From NCBI RefSeq assembly GCF_016907675.1, contig NZ_JAFBCJ010000001.1, positions 1,116,001-1,180,000 on the forward strand: DNA of 64,000 nt, given 5' to 3'. The position numbers and the translations under genes are program-made. Of the stretch, positions 30,504 through 39,510 are shown in pieces (within the stretch, counting starts at the first letter, position 1; every line of letters begins with the position of its first letter). The notes under the pieces were generated by a model. That model was given only the letters and a program-made list of their open reading frames with translations, had not been told where the DNA came from and did no database searches. The stretch is from Geodermatophilus bullaregiensis (GTDB lineage Bacteria > Actinomycetota > Actinomycetes > Mycobacteriales > Geodermatophilaceae).

Positions 30504-31970
30504 TCAGGCACCGGCCGGCGGCGTCCGCAGGGCGGAGTGGCGGTACCCGTAGCCGGCGTAGACCGCCAGCCCCACCAGCATCCACGCGAGGAACACCAGC
30601 CAGGTCGCCGTGCCCAGGCCGAACACCAGCAGGACGCAGAACAGCACGCCGAGCACCGGGGTGAGCGGGTACAGCGGCGTCCGGAAGGTGCGCGGCAGGT
30701 CCGGCCGGGCGCGGCGGAGCAGCACGACGCCGATGTTGACCAGCGCGAAGGCGAACAGCGTGCCGATGCTCGTGGCGTTGGCCAGCTCGCCGAGCGGGAC
30801 CAGGCCGGCCAGCAGCGCGATGAGCACGCTCACGATGACCGTGTTGGCCACCGGGATCCGCCGGCGGGCGCTGACCTTCGAGAACACCGGGGGCACCAGG
30901 CCGTCGCGGGACATCGCGTAGAGGATGCGGGTCTGCCCGTAGAGCACGGTGAGCACCACGCTGGCGATCGCGATGACGGCACCGATCGAGAGCAGCACCG
31001 CCGTCCAGGTCTGCCCGGTCGCGATGCTGAGGACGTCGGCGAGGGCGGCCTCCGAGCCGCTGATCTGCGGCCACGGCACCGCGCCGACGGCGGCCAGGGC
31101 CACCAGGCAGTAGACGACGGTGACCACCAGCAGCGAGAGCACGATCGCCCGCGGCAGGTCGCGGCGGGGGTCGCGGGACTCGTCGCCGGCGGTCGAGGCG
31201 GCGTCGAAGCCGATGTAGGAGAAGAAGGCCTGCGAGGCGGCGGCGGTGATGCCGGCGACGCCCATGGGCACGAACGGCGCGAGGTTGCCGGCGCGGAAGG
31301 CGGTGAAGGCGACCGCGCAGAAGAACAGCAGGACGCCGACCTTGAGCACGACCATCGCGGTGTTGACCTTCGCGCTCTCGCTGGTGCCGCGCAGCAGCAG
31401 CGCCATGGCGAGCAGCACGACCACGATCGCCGGGACGTTGACCACCCCGCCGTCACCGGGCGGCGCGGACAGCGCCTCGGGCAGCACCGTGCCGACGGTG
31501 TTGGCGGCGAGGTCGTCGATGTAGGCACCCCATCCCACGGCGACGGCGGCCACCGAGACGCCGTACTCGAGCATCAGGCACCAGCCGCACACCCAGGCGA
31601 CGAGCTCGCCCATGGTCGCGTAGGTGTAGGAGTAGGACGACCCCGAGACGGGGATGCTGCCGGCCAGCTCGGCGTAGGACAGCGCCGAGAACAGCGCGGT
31701 CACCGCGGCGAGGACGAAGCCGAGCACGACCGCCGGTCCGGCCAGCGGCACCGCCTCGCCGAGGATCACGAAGATGCCGGTGCCGAGGGTCGCGCCGATG
31801 CTCAGGGCGGTGAGCTGGAGCAGGCTCATCGACCGGCGCAGGCCGTGCCCGCCCTGCTCCTCGTGCTGGGCGACGATGGCGTCGACCGACTTGAGCCGGA
31901 ACAGCTGGCCGCGGCGGGCCGGCGCCCCACCACCGACCGGGCCGCCCGGTCCGGCGCTGACTGTGCTCAC
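30504..31970 (-). CDS. APC permease, cationic amino acid transporter (CAT) type
   Basis: A 488-residue carrier with 12-14 hydrophobic segments. The subgroup signs are a cytoplasmic basic N-terminus, LTALSIGATLGTGIFVILGE in helix 1, FFSYIGFDAASTAGDE, and a C-terminal PLYPLTPVLGVLFC. These are typical of the CAT group that carries lysine, arginine and ornithine. The GTG start 31970 follows GAGGAGCACCC. It is the first gene of the leftward operon with the amidase and monooxygenase, so it probably imports their substrate. Confidence 0.92.
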   Translation of the reverse strand: MSTVSAGPGGPVGGGAPARRGQLFRLKSVDAIVAQHEEQGGHGLRRSMSLLQLTALSIGATLGTGIFVILGEAVPLAGPAVVLGFVLAAVTALFSALSYAELAGSIPVSGSSYSYTYATMGELVAWVCGWCLMLEYGVSVAAVAVGWGAYIDDLAANTVGTVLPEALSAPPGDGGVVNVPAIVVVLLAMALLLRGTSESAKVNTAMVVLKVGVLLFFCAVAFTAFRAGNLAPFVPMGVAGITAAASQAFFSYIGFDAASTAGDESRDPRRDLPRAIVLSLLVVTVVYCLVALAAVGAVPWPQISGSEAALADVLSIATGQTWTAVLLSIGAVIAIASVVLTVLYGQTRILYAMSRDGLVPPVFSKVSARRRIPVANTVIVSVLIALLAGLVPLGELANATSIGTLFAFALVNIGVVLLRRARPDLPRTFRTPLYPLTPVLGVLFCVLLVFGLGTATWLVFLAWMLVGLAVYAGYGYRHSALRTPPAGA

Positions 31971-32034
31971 GGGTGCTCCTCTGCGGCCGTTCTGTGGTCT
32001 GGGTCGCAGCGAGCATCACCATCGGTTGCGTAGA

Positions 32035-32051
32035 TGTCAACCACGGTTTCC
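32035..32051 (-). promoter_or_regulatory. Probable operator of the permease-amidase-monooxygenase operon
   Basis: Minus-strand GGAAACCGTGGTTGACA, 65 bp upstream of the permease start and touching the regulator stop codon. It matches GGAAACACGAGTTGACA ahead of the ureohydrolase in 13 of 17 positions (GGAAAC-N4-GTTGACA). TTGACA may also be a -35 element. Binding by the XRE-cupin regulator is inferred. Confidence 0.6.
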
Positions 32052-32638
32052 TACAAGGGCGGCCGCCCGGCGGACAGCGCGGGCGCGAAGACCCACAGCA
32101 CGCGGGTGACGCCGTCGGTGCGCAGCGAGCGGAAGCCGTGCTCGGCGCCAGGGGAGAAGGTGAACGCGTCGCCCGGGCCGAGCCGGGTGACCTCGCCGGC
32201 CACGGTGACCTCGAGGTCGCCCTCGAGGACGAAGACGAACTCCACCTCGGCCGGCAGCGCGTAGGGCTCCTCGCCACTGCCCCCGCCGGGCGCGACCTCC
32301 GACAGGATGGCCTGCACCCGCCGCTCCCCCGCGGGCGTGAGCAGGTACTCGGTCAGCCCGCGACCGCCGAAGGCGATCGGGGGGTAGCTGCCGGCGCGGA
32401 CCGCCTCGCCGCCGGGCGCGGCCTCGAAGAGGCTGCCCGGCGAGATGCCGAGCGCGGCGCACACCCGGACCAGGGCGGCCACCGAGGCACTGGCCTGGTC
32501 GCGCTCGAGCTTGCTGAGGAAGCCCTTGGTCAGCCCGCTGGCCTCCGCCACGTCGGTGAGCGTGAGCCGGCGGGCCTGCCGGACCGCCTTGAGCCGATCG
32601 CCGATGCGCGGCACCCCCGCCTCGGGCACTGCCCCCAT
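32051..32638 (-). CDS. XRE-family regulator with C-terminal cupin domain
   Basis: A 195-residue regulator. The N-terminal helix-turn-helix is [24 protein letters not shown] (about residues 25-48, quoted in part: [19 protein letters not shown]). The C-terminal cupin (about 115-190) has a [18 protein letters not shown] barrel strand and GAEHGF. This architecture is common among polyamine and amino acid catabolic regulators such as PuuR. I use ATG 32638 after GGGAGGTGGGG; the upstream in-frame extension to 32803 overlaps the divergent promoter. It lies between, and presumably controls, the leftward operon and the ureohydrolase. Confidence 0.9.
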   Translation of the reverse strand: MGAVPEAGVPRIGDRLKAVRQARRLTLTDVAEASGLTKGFLSKLERDQASASVAALVRVCAALGISPGSLFEAAPGGEAVRAGSYPPIAFGGRGLTEYLLTPAGERRVQAILSEVAPGGGSGEEPYALPAEVEFVFVLEGDLEVTVAGEVTRLGPGDAFTFSPGAEHGFRSLRTDGVTRVLWVFAPALSAGRPPL

Positions 32639-32681
32639 CCCCACCTCCCGATCCCCCGCGGACACTAGTTCCCGGCCCGGC

Positions 32682-32709
32682 GTTGACAAATGGGAAACAC
32701 GAGTTGACA
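32682..32709 (+). promoter_or_regulatory. Probable promoter/operator of the ureohydrolase gene
   Basis: GTTGACA occurs twice (32682-32688 and 32703-32709). The second copy is part of GGAAACACGAGTTGACA (32693-32709), the same pattern as at 32035-32051. TTGACA at 32683 with 17 bp to GACAGT could be a weak promoter. It lies 57 bp upstream of the GTG start. Confidence 0.58.
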
Positions 32710-32765
32710 GTGACGGCCGACCCGGACGGGGGATCCACCCCCGTTCCCGCACCCCAGGAGACCCC

Positions 32766-33716
32766 GTGCCGGAGCAGACCCCGATCGGTCCCGTCGACGC
32801 CACCCAGGTCCCCCGCTATGCCGGGCCGGCCACCTTCGCGCGGCTGCCGCGACTCGACGAGGTCTCCCGCGCCGACGTCGCCGTCCTCGGGGTGCCCTTC
32901 GACTCCGGGGTCAGCTACCGGCCCGGCGCCCGCTTCGGCCCCGGGCACGTGCGGGCGGGCTCGAAGCTGCTGCGCCCCTACAACCCGGCGCTCGACGCCA
33001 CGCCCTTCGGCACCCAGCAGGTGGCCGACGCGGGGGACGTCGGCGTCAACCCCTTCGACCTCGGTGAGGCGATCGAGACCATCGACCGCGAGGTGACCGC
33101 CCTGCGCGCCGACGGCGCCCAGCTGCTCACCATCGGCGGCGACCACACCATCGCGCTGCCGATCCTGCGCTCGCTGGCCCGCGACCACGGCCCGGTGGCC
33201 GTGCTGCACTTCGACGCCCACCTCGACACGTGGGACACCTACTTCGGCGCCCCCTACACGCACGGCACGCCGTTCCGCCGCGCCAGCGAGGAGGGGCTGA
33301 TCGACCTGGAGCGCTCGCTGCACATGGGCATCCGCGGCCCGCTGTACAGCAAGCAGGACCTCGAGGACGACACCGTCCTCGGCTTCCAGGTGATCCGCTC
33401 CGACGACTACGAGGTCGACGGCGTGCGCAGCATCGTCGAGCGGATGCGCGCCCGGCTGGCCGGCGGCCCGGTCTACGTCTCGGTCGACATCGACGTCCTC
33501 GACCCCGCCCACGCGCCGGGCACCGGGACGCCGGAGGCCGGCGGGCTGACCAGCCGGGAGCTGCTCAACACGCTGCGCGGGCTGGTCGGGCTCGACGTGG
33601 TCGGCGCGGACATCGTCGAGGTGTCCCCGCCCTACGACCACGCGGAGCTGACCGGCATCGCGGCGGCCCACGTCGGCTACGAGCTGCTCTCGGTCCTGGC
33701 GCTCAACCGCGGCTGA
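32766..33716 (+). CDS. Ureohydrolase, probably 4-guanidinobutyrase (agmatinase family)
   Basis: A 316-residue Mn hydrolase. The ligands are His127 in GGDHTI, Asp150/His152/Asp154 in HFDAHLD and Asp241/Asp243 in [17 protein letters not shown] 32766 follows CAGGAGA. It faces away from the XRE regulator and shares a promoter motif with the permease-amidase-monooxygenase operon. That supports action on the amidase product: 4-guanidinobutyrate to GABA plus urea. Agmatinase activity cannot be ruled out, and a second paralogue is at 16.9 kb next to an amine oxidase. Confidence 0.85.
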   Translation: MPEQTPIGPVDATQVPRYAGPATFARLPRLDEVSRADVAVLGVPFDSGVSYRPGARFGPGHVRAGSKLLRPYNPALDATPFGTQQVADAGDVGVNPFDLGEAIETIDREVTALRADGAQLLTIGGDHTIALPILRSLARDHGPVAVLHFDAHLDTWDTYFGAPYTHGTPFRRASEEGLIDLERSLHMGIRGPLYSKQDLEDDTVLGFQVIRSDDYEVDGVRSIVERMRARLAGGPVYVSVDIDVLDPAHAPGTGTPEAGGLTSRELLNTLRGLVGLDVVGADIVEVSPPYDHAELTGIAAAHVGYELLSVLALNRG

Positions 33717-34187
33717 GCACGACAGCAGGGTGGTGCCCTCGCGACCAGCCACCCGTTGCTCCGCGCCGGTCCGTCGGACAGAGGTCCCCGCCCGGCCAGG
33801 GCTGGGTTGGCCGACGACCCCGTCCATGCCGCTTGACCCTCATGAGCACCCGGCGCCATCGCCCCCTCGGCCCACCTGTGCACACAGCGCCTCGTCACGA
33901 TGATCGAGTACGGCCTCGCCAGGGAGGTCCACCCGGGCAGGCACACGCCGAGGCGCTGCTGCCGGACGCCTCCGCGGCGGCCGTGGGGACAGACCCTGAC
34001 GGTGCGCCCCCCTGACCCACGGGACCGGGCACAGCACGGCCGCGAGACGACCTCCGCTGCGTCTCACGACCACTGCGATGACGACGGGATCCTGCGCATC
34101 CTGCCCGCGGCGACTCGTGTCCCTCAAGGCGGGGCGGACTCAGGGACACCGGCGTCACCGGGCGCGCAGATCCTCCACAGGACAGAC
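33717..34187. other. Intergenic region with one stem-loop, no supported gene
   Basis: A 471-bp gap between convergent genes. Frames here are shadows with biased composition. A hairpin (34117-34124 with 34142-34149) near its right end probably ends the leftward VOC gene. No terminator is obvious right after the ureohydrolase. Confidence 0.45.
34117..34149 (-). terminator. Stem-loop after the VOC gene
   Basis: Perfect 8-bp arms GTGTCCCT (34117-34124) and AGGGACAC (34142-34149), loop 17 nt. It lies about 40 bp downstream of the VOC stop on the minus strand. The right arm region read on the minus strand, GTGTCCCTGAGT, recurs at 34.80 kb. Confidence 0.42.
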
Positions 34188-34577
34188 CTAGGCGGGCGGA
34201 GCGAAGAACTCGAGCGGAAGGCCATCCGGGTCCCGGAACGAGAGGCCGAAGCCGTAGCTGGCCTCCTCGATGCCGCCGTGCCGGATCCCGAGCTCGTCGA
34301 GCCGGGCGGCCCACCGCCCCAGCTCGGCCTGGTCGACGCATGCGAAGGAGAGGTGGTCGAGGCCCGGTCGACGCTCGTCGAACGGCACGTCGTCGAGGCC
34401 GTCCGGGAACTCGTGCAGGCCGACCAGCGTGTCGCCCAGCGACCACACGACGTGCCGGAACGGACCGGTGTCCTCGTCCAGGACTGGCTCAGCGCCGAAC
34501 AACTGCCGATACCAGGGGACGCTCCGCTCGAGATCGGCGACCGTGAGCGCGACGTGGGCGATGCGGGGGAACGACAT
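34188..34577 (-). CDS. Glyoxalase/VOC family protein
   Basis: A 129-residue VOC protein: AHVALTVADLERSVPWYRQLFG at the start, LDHLSFACVD in the middle, and a closing FRDPDGLPLEFFAPP. His10, His97-region and the final Glu fit the usual metal-ligand pattern, but the exact residues are uncertain. ATG 34577 follows GAGAGG; the longer frame adds a charged leader lacking a ribosome site. Stand-alone gene; substrate unknown. Confidence 0.85.
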   Translation of the reverse strand: MSFPRIAHVALTVADLERSVPWYRQLFGAEPVLDEDTGPFRHVVWSLGDTLVGLHEFPDGLDDVPFDERRPGLDHLSFACVDQAELGRWAARLDELGIRHGGIEEASYGFGLSFRDPDGLPLEFFAPPA

Positions 34578-34800
34578 GGTGGAGCCTCTCCAGGCGGGAA
34601 CCTCCCGGCGAAGGTCGTCCTGCATCGTGTGGAGTCCAGGTCGACGCGTCAAGGGCCGCGCTCCCCCGGACCCGGTCCCTCCGCCTGGACCCGCTGCTCG
34701 ACCTCAGACGGCCCCGGAGGTCCTCGGGTCGGGCCGTGCGACCGCCGCAGCGGCCGAGGCGCACCGGCGGGCCACCGACCGGGCGGCTGTCGCGCCCGGT

Positions 34801-34825
34801 GTCCCTGAGTGGGCCGCTCAGGGAC
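34801..34825 (-). terminator. Stem-loop after the ornithine cyclodeaminase-family gene
   Basis: Perfect 9-bp arms GTCCCTGAG (34801-34809) and CTCAGGGAC (34817-34825) with a 7-nt loop, 50 bp past the stop at 34875 on the minus strand. Confidence 0.55.
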
Positions 34826-34874
34826 GTACGCAGCAGTAGCGGCGCACACGATCCGCAGGACAGCTCCCGAACGG

Positions 34875-35792
34875 TCAACCCACGGTGCGGTCCACGACCG
34901 CCGTCGCGACGACGAGGTCCTGCCACGACATCCCGACGCTCTTGAAGACCAGCGGACGGTCGGCCGGCACCGCGACCGCGCCGGTGACGACGTCGCGCAC
35001 CGGCACCAGGTCGTCCGGGGTCAGCGTGCCCTCGGCGATCGCCAGCACCACGTCCCCGGCCTCGCGCAGGGTGGTCGCGACGTCCTCCACGACCACGGTG
35101 GCGCGCCCGAGCAGCGCGGCGTCGAGCTCGCGGGCGTCGGGCGCGTGGGAGCCGACGGCGACCACCACGGCGTCGTCGCGCAGCAGGGCGGAGTCGAACA
35201 CCGGGGACCGTGCCGAGGTCGCGCAGACGACGACGTCGGCCGACCGCAGCGCCTCCTCGGCCTGCGGCGACCCCAGCGCGACCGCGTCGAGCGGCGTCCG
35301 GGACGGGTCGCGGACCAGGTGGGTGGTCGACTCGACCGGCCGGACGGCGGCCAGCGTGGTGGCGTGGCCGGTGGCCTGCGGGCCGGCACCCACCACCGCG
35401 AGCCGCAGCGGGCGCTCCGGCAGCCGCGGGAGGACGGCGGCGACCGAGACCGCCGGGGTGCGCAGCGTGGTCAGCGCGGTCCCGTCGAGCACCGCCCGCA
35501 GCGCGAGGGTGCCGGCGTCGAAGAGCAGGTAGACGGCCTGGATGCGGGGCAGTCCGCGGGCCGGGTTGTCCGGGGCGACGGTCACCACCTTCACCCCGGC
35601 CGCGGCCGGCACCTCCGACGGCATCAAGAGGAACTGGCCGTGCGCCAGGCCGACCGGGACGCGCGGCGGGTCCGCGGCGGGGTCGAGCCCACTGCGCAGC
35701 GCCTCCGCGATCGCCCGGACCGCGGCCGCGGGGCCCAGCGCGGCGACGGCGTCCGCGTCGAGGCTCACCGCAGCGGGCACCGCGGGGGTCAC
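34875..35792 (-). CDS. Ornithine cyclodeaminase/mu-crystallin family protein
   Basis: A 305-residue NAD(P)-dependent protein of the OCD/mu-crystallin family. The substrate half has GVKVVTVAPDNPARGLP and the Rossmann half VVGAGPQATGH near residue 136, with a late VFKSVGMSWQDLVVA. Members convert ornithine to proline plus ammonia, or act as imine reductases or alanine dehydrogenases. The conserved Lys and Asp of true cyclodeaminases cannot be assigned surely. GTG 35792 overlaps the stop of the Lrp regulator (GTGA), so the pair is an operon. It fits the arginine/ornithine theme of the window. Confidence 0.85.
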   Translation of the reverse strand: MTPAVPAAVSLDADAVAALGPAAAVRAIAEALRSGLDPAADPPRVPVGLAHGQFLLMPSEVPAAAGVKVVTVAPDNPARGLPRIQAVYLLFDAGTLALRAVLDGTALTTLRTPAVSVAAVLPRLPERPLRLAVVGAGPQATGHATTLAAVRPVESTTHLVRDPSRTPLDAVALGSPQAEEALRSADVVVCATSARSPVFDSALLRDDAVVVAVGSHAPDARELDAALLGRATVVVEDVATTLREAGDVVLAIAEGTLTPDDLVPVRDVVTGAVAVPADRPLVFKSVGMSWQDLVVATAVVDRTVG

Positions 35793-36280
35793 AGGCCGGC
35801 GTCGGCGGGGCCCTGCGGGCCGCGGGTGCCCCAGGCGTAGGTCTGCTTGGCCAGCCCCAGGTACAGGTGGGTCTCGGTGGACTCCACGCCGTCCACCCCG
35901 CGGATGCGGGCGACGACGTCGAGCAGCTGGTCGTCGTCCTCGCAGACCACCTCGACCAGCAGGTCGACCGACCCGGCCGTGATGACGACGTAGTCGACCT
36001 CGGTGAACGCGGCGATGCGCTCGGCCGCGATCCGCGCGTCGCCGCTGGTGCGCACGCCGACCATCGCCTGCCGCGAGAACCCCACCTGCAGCGGGTCGGT
36101 GACCCCGACGATCTGCATGACGCCGGCGTCGAGCAGCCGCTGCACGCGCTGGCGGACGGCCGCCTCCGAGAGGCCCACCGCCGCGGCGATGCGGGCGTAG
36201 GGACGGCGACCGTCCTCCTGCAGCTGCTCGATGATCGCCCGGGAGACGTCGTCCAGCACGAACTGCCGACGGATGGTCAC
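35789..36280 (-). CDS. Lrp/AsnC-family transcriptional regulator
   Basis: A 163-residue regulator: an N-terminal helix-turn-helix (PYARIAAAVGLSEAAVRQRV) and a C-terminal RAM/ACT-like ligand domain (about 75-150, with VVITAGSVDLLVEVVCED). GTG 36280 follows GGGAGGG and opens the DNA-binding domain; the extension to 36529 runs into the PucR gene. Translationally coupled to the ornithine cyclodeaminase-family gene, which it probably controls. Amino acid ligand unknown. Confidence 0.9.
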   Translation of the reverse strand: MTIRRQFVLDDVSRAIIEQLQEDGRRPYARIAAAVGLSEAAVRQRVQRLLDAGVMQIVGVTDPLQVGFSRQAMVGVRTSGDARIAAERIAAFTEVDYVVITAGSVDLLVEVVCEDDDQLLDVVARIRGVDGVESTETHLYLGLAKQTYAWGTRGPQGPADAGL

Positions 36281-36366
36281 CGGTGGCCCTCCCGCCTCGG
36301 TCACGTCGACCCGGCGGCTCCGGGCCCGTTGATCGTAACGAGGCCCGCGGTGGCCCGGCGCGGCCC

Positions 36367-37911
36367 TCACCGGGCGGGCGGGGTGCCCGGTGAGGCCTGC
36401 AGCGCCAGCCACAGGTCGACCCGGTCCGCGGTGCTGTCCAGCCTCCGGCCGGTCAACTGCTCGACGCGGGCCAGGCGGTGGCGCAGCGTGTTGACGTGCA
36501 CGTGCAGGCGGTCGGCGGTCTCCTGCCACCGGCCTCCTGAGTCGAGGAAGGCGCGCACCGTGGCGAGCAGCTCCGAGGCGTGTCGCCGGTCGTGGTCCTC
36601 GAGGCCACCCAGGACCGTCTGCCGGAAGTCCTCCACGTCGCCGCGGTCCTGCAGCGCCAGCAGGTACGCGTGCCGGCCCCGCAGCTCGTCGGAGAGGACC
36701 GCCCCACCACCGTGCCGGTGCGCGAGCTCGGCGGACTGCTGCGCCTGGGTCGTGGCTCGCCGCAGGGTCGCCACGCCGTCGGCCGCGGAGCTCACGCCCG
36801 CCCCGGCCGCCCGCACCCGGTGGGCGAGCGCTCTGCCGACGGCCAGCGGTCCGCCGGCCTCGTGCACCGCGGCGCCGGACAGGACGGCGAACAGCTCGGC
36901 CCCCCGGAGCGCGAGGACGGCGTCGACCCCGGCGTCCTCGCGCCAGCTCTCGGCCGAGGCCAGCGCCCCCTCGGCGTCACGGACCCGGCACACCACCACG
37001 ACCAGGGGCCGCTCGGGGTCCAGCCGGTAGGTCGCCAGCCGCGCCGCCGCGAGGTCGTCCTGGCGACCGAGGACCAGGGACACCACTTCTCCGGACAGCC
37101 GGCGCTCCGTCTCGCGCACCGCCCGCTCGCGGGCGAGCACGAGGCCGACGATGGGCGCGGCGGCGTCCGTGCGGGCCCGGACGAGCAGGTCGTCGCCGGT
37201 GACCGGGACGGCGAGCAGCGCCGCCCGGCGACGGCCGGCCATCACCGACCGCACCCGCCAGGTGCCACGCCCGGGCACGTCGACGTCGTGGGGCGGGTCC
37301 GCCGCCGCGCCGGGCCCGGCCTCCTCGGTCAGGGCCCGGCACGCCTGGTCGTCCGGCGGCGTGCCCGTCCAGGCCAGGACCTCCCCGCCGCCGTCGACGA
37401 TCCACACCTCCCGCCCGATCGCCCGGCCCAGCACGGTCGCCACCGAGCCGAGGGCCGCCCTGGTCGGCTCCGTCTCCGCGGCGGCGAGCAGGTCGGTGGT
37501 GAGCCGCAACGAGCCACGCAGCACCGTCTCGTTCTCCCGGGTCAACCGGTCGACGAACCACTGGGAGATGGCCAGGAAGGGCGTCTGCACGCCCACGGCC
37601 ACCAGCGGCAGGCCCTGCTCCCGGCAGGCGCGCACCAGGGCCGGCGGCACCCGCTCCCCGGGTTCGAGGAGCCCGTAGCCGACGCCGGTGGCGGCGCGGC
37701 CGGTCACCGCGCGGACGAAGTCCGCCGCCGAGGCGCCCCGCCGTCGCCACAGCCCGGCGGTGAGCAGCAGCTCCTCACCGACCAGGTAGGGCGAGGGATC
37801 GCTCAGTTCCGTGACGTGCACCCAGCGGATGGGGCGGTCCAGGTCCCCGTCCACGACCAGGTCGACGGAGAGACCCGACGTCCCGAGGAGGTCCCTCAGG
37901 CTGCTCGGCAT
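36367..37911 (-). CDS. PucR-family transcriptional regulator (NCS1/nitrilase locus)
   Basis: A 514-residue regulator. The N-terminal PucR/PurC-type domain (RWVHVTELSDPSPYLVGEEL) is followed by a GGDEF-like middle and a C-terminal helix-turn-helix of the CdaR/PucR type (LHVHVNTLRHRLARVEQLTG). It diverges from the NCS1 permease gene with 126 bp between, and so probably activates the permease-nitrilase pair in response to their substrate. A second member of the family stands at 45.2 kb. Confidence 0.9.
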   Translation of the reverse strand: MPSSLRDLLGTSGLSVDLVVDGDLDRPIRWVHVTELSDPSPYLVGEELLLTAGLWRRRGASAADFVRAVTGRAATGVGYGLLEPGERVPPALVRACREQGLPLVAVGVQTPFLAISQWFVDRLTRENETVLRGSLRLTTDLLAAAETEPTRAALGSVATVLGRAIGREVWIVDGGGEVLAWTGTPPDDQACRALTEEAGPGAAADPPHDVDVPGRGTWRVRSVMAGRRRAALLAVPVTGDDLLVRARTDAAAPIVGLVLARERAVRETERRLSGEVVSLVLGRQDDLAAARLATYRLDPERPLVVVVCRVRDAEGALASAESWREDAGVDAVLALRGAELFAVLSGAAVHEAGGPLAVGRALAHRVRAAGAGVSSAADGVATLRRATTQAQQSAELAHRHGGGAVLSDELRGRHAYLLALQDRGDVEDFRQTVLGGLEDHDRRHASELLATVRAFLDSGGRWQETADRLHVHVNTLRHRLARVEQLTGRRLDSTADRVDLWLALQASPGTPPAR

Positions 37912-38037
37912 CGGAGGAACCTACAACACCGAGGGGCGATCAGTGGAGGTTGCTCCGACGACCTGCCCACAACGGTCTGTCACGCTCTCCGGCGGAGTCC
38001 GCCGGCGCGTCCGCCGGGGCCTGCAGTGGAGGACCTC

Positions 38038-39510
38038 ATGAGCGAGACAGCACGCCGGCCCGAGCGCACGCGGATCGAGGTGCGGTCGATCGACTACGTG
38101 CCCCGCGCCGAACGCCACGGCAAGGTGTGGCACCAGGGGCCGTTCTGGTTCGCCGGCAACTTCGTGCTGGTGACCATGGTGACCGGCTTCATCGGCGTCT
38201 CGCTGGGCCTGTCCCTGGGGTGGACGTTGCTGGCCATCGTGCTCGGCGTCGGGTTCGGCACCTTCTTCATGGCCTTCCACGCCAACCAGGGGCCGCGGAT
38301 GGGACTGCCCCAGATGATCCAGTCACGGGCGCAGTTCGGGTCGCGCGGGGCCGTCCTGCCCTTCGCCGCGACGGTCTTCGTCTACGTCGGCTTCATCGTG
38401 TTCGACCTGATCCTGGCCACCCAGGCGCTGCAGCTGGTGCTCCCTGGGGGGCCGTGGTTCTGGTACCCGGCGCTGGCCCTCCTGAGCATCGCGATCGCCG
38501 TGGTCGGGCACGACCTGCTGCACTTCGTGCAGCGCTGGCTGACCTACGTCCTCCTCGCCTTCTTCGGGGTGTTCACGGTCTGGGCGATCGTGCACCTCGG
38601 CGACGCGGCACAGCCCGTGCAGACCGGCTGGTCGCTGACCGGGTTCCTGACGATGTTCTCCGTCGCCGCGGGCTACCAGATCAGCTACTCCGTCTACGTC
38701 TCCGACTACTCCCGGTACCTGCCGGCCGACACCCCCGCCGGGAAGGTCATCGCCTGGACCTACCTGGGCGCGGGTGGCTCGGCGATCTGGCTCATGGGGC
38801 TGGGCGCGCTGCTCGCCGACCGGCTCGAGGCGCCGGACGCCATCGGCAGCCTGGTGACGGTGGGCAACGAGCTCTTCCCGCACTTCGGGACGGCGCTGGT
38901 GCTGGTCTCGGTCCCGGCCCTGATCGGGATCATGTCGGTCAACGCGTACGGCGCCATGCTCACCAGCGCGAGCGCGGTCGACGGCTTCCGGCGGATCTCC
39001 CCGGGCGTCCGGACGCGGATCACCGGCATCGTCGTCGTGATGATCCTGTCCGTCGTCATCGCGCTGGTCCTGCCCGAGGACTACCTCGGCAGCTTCAACA
39101 CCTTCGTGCTGCTGATGCTCTACTTCCTCATCCCGTGGACGGCGGTCAACCTGGTGGACTTCTACTTCGTCCGCCGGGGCCGCTACGCCATCACCGAGAT
39201 CTTCAGGCCCCGGGGCATCTACGGCACCTGGCCCGCCCGCGGGCTGGTCCCCTACCTGGCCGGCGTCCTCGCGATGGTGCCGTTCGTCGTCACCACCGCC
39301 TACACCGGGCCGGTGGCCGAGGCGCTCGGCGGCGTGGACGTCTCCTTCCTGGTGGGGCTGGTCGTCGCCGGCGGCCTCTACCTCGTGCTCAGCCGCAGCC
39401 TCGACACCGCGGCCGAGGAGCGGGCCCGGGTCCGCAGCGACGAGGAGCTCGAGTCGCTCGTCCGGCAGGGTCGGACCCACTCCCCCGACGGCTTCGAGCC
39501 GCTGGCATGA
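38038..39510 (+). CDS. NCS1-family nucleobase/hydantoin-type permease
   Basis: A 490-residue membrane carrier of the nucleobase:cation symporter-1 family with about 12 helices. Signs include the cytoplasmic N-terminus ahead of FWFAGNFVLVTMVTGFIGVS, SRAQFGSRGAVLPF, YSVYVSDYSRYLP and VNLVDFYFVRRG. Start ATG 38038 after GGAGG; the longer frame antisense to the regulator is not real. It overlaps the nitrilase gene (ATGA). NCS1 carriers take up purines, pyrimidines, allantoin, hydantoins and related rings, so the linked nitrilase probably acts on such a compound. Confidence 0.92.
   Translation: MSETARRPERTRIEVRSIDYVPRAERHGKVWHQGPFWFAGNFVLVTMVTGFIGVSLGLSLGWTLLAIVLGVGFGTFFMAFHANQGPRMGLPQMIQSRAQFGSRGAVLPFAATVFVYVGFIVFDLILATQALQLVLPGGPWFWYPALALLSIAIAVVGHDLLHFVQRWLTYVLLAFFGVFTVWAIVHLGDAAQPVQTGWSLTGFLTMFSVAAGYQISYSVYVSDYSRYLPADTPAGKVIAWTYLGAGGSAIWLMGLGALLADRLEAPDAIGSLVTVGNELFPHFGTALVLVSVPALIGIMSVNAYGAMLTSASAVDGFRRISPGVRTRITGIVVVMILSVVIALVLPEDYLGSFNTFVLLMLYFLIPWTAVNLVDFYFVRRGRYAITEIFRPRGIYGTWPARGLVPYLAGVLAMVPFVVTTAYTGPVAEALGGVDVSFLVGLVVAGGLYLVLSRSLDTAAEERARVRSDEELESLVRQGRTHSPDGFEPLA

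Noticed and set aside
33717-34187. Small genes in the gap after the second ureohydrolase
   Set aside because: All frames are compositionally biased and lack ribosome sites or hydrophobic or domain patterns.
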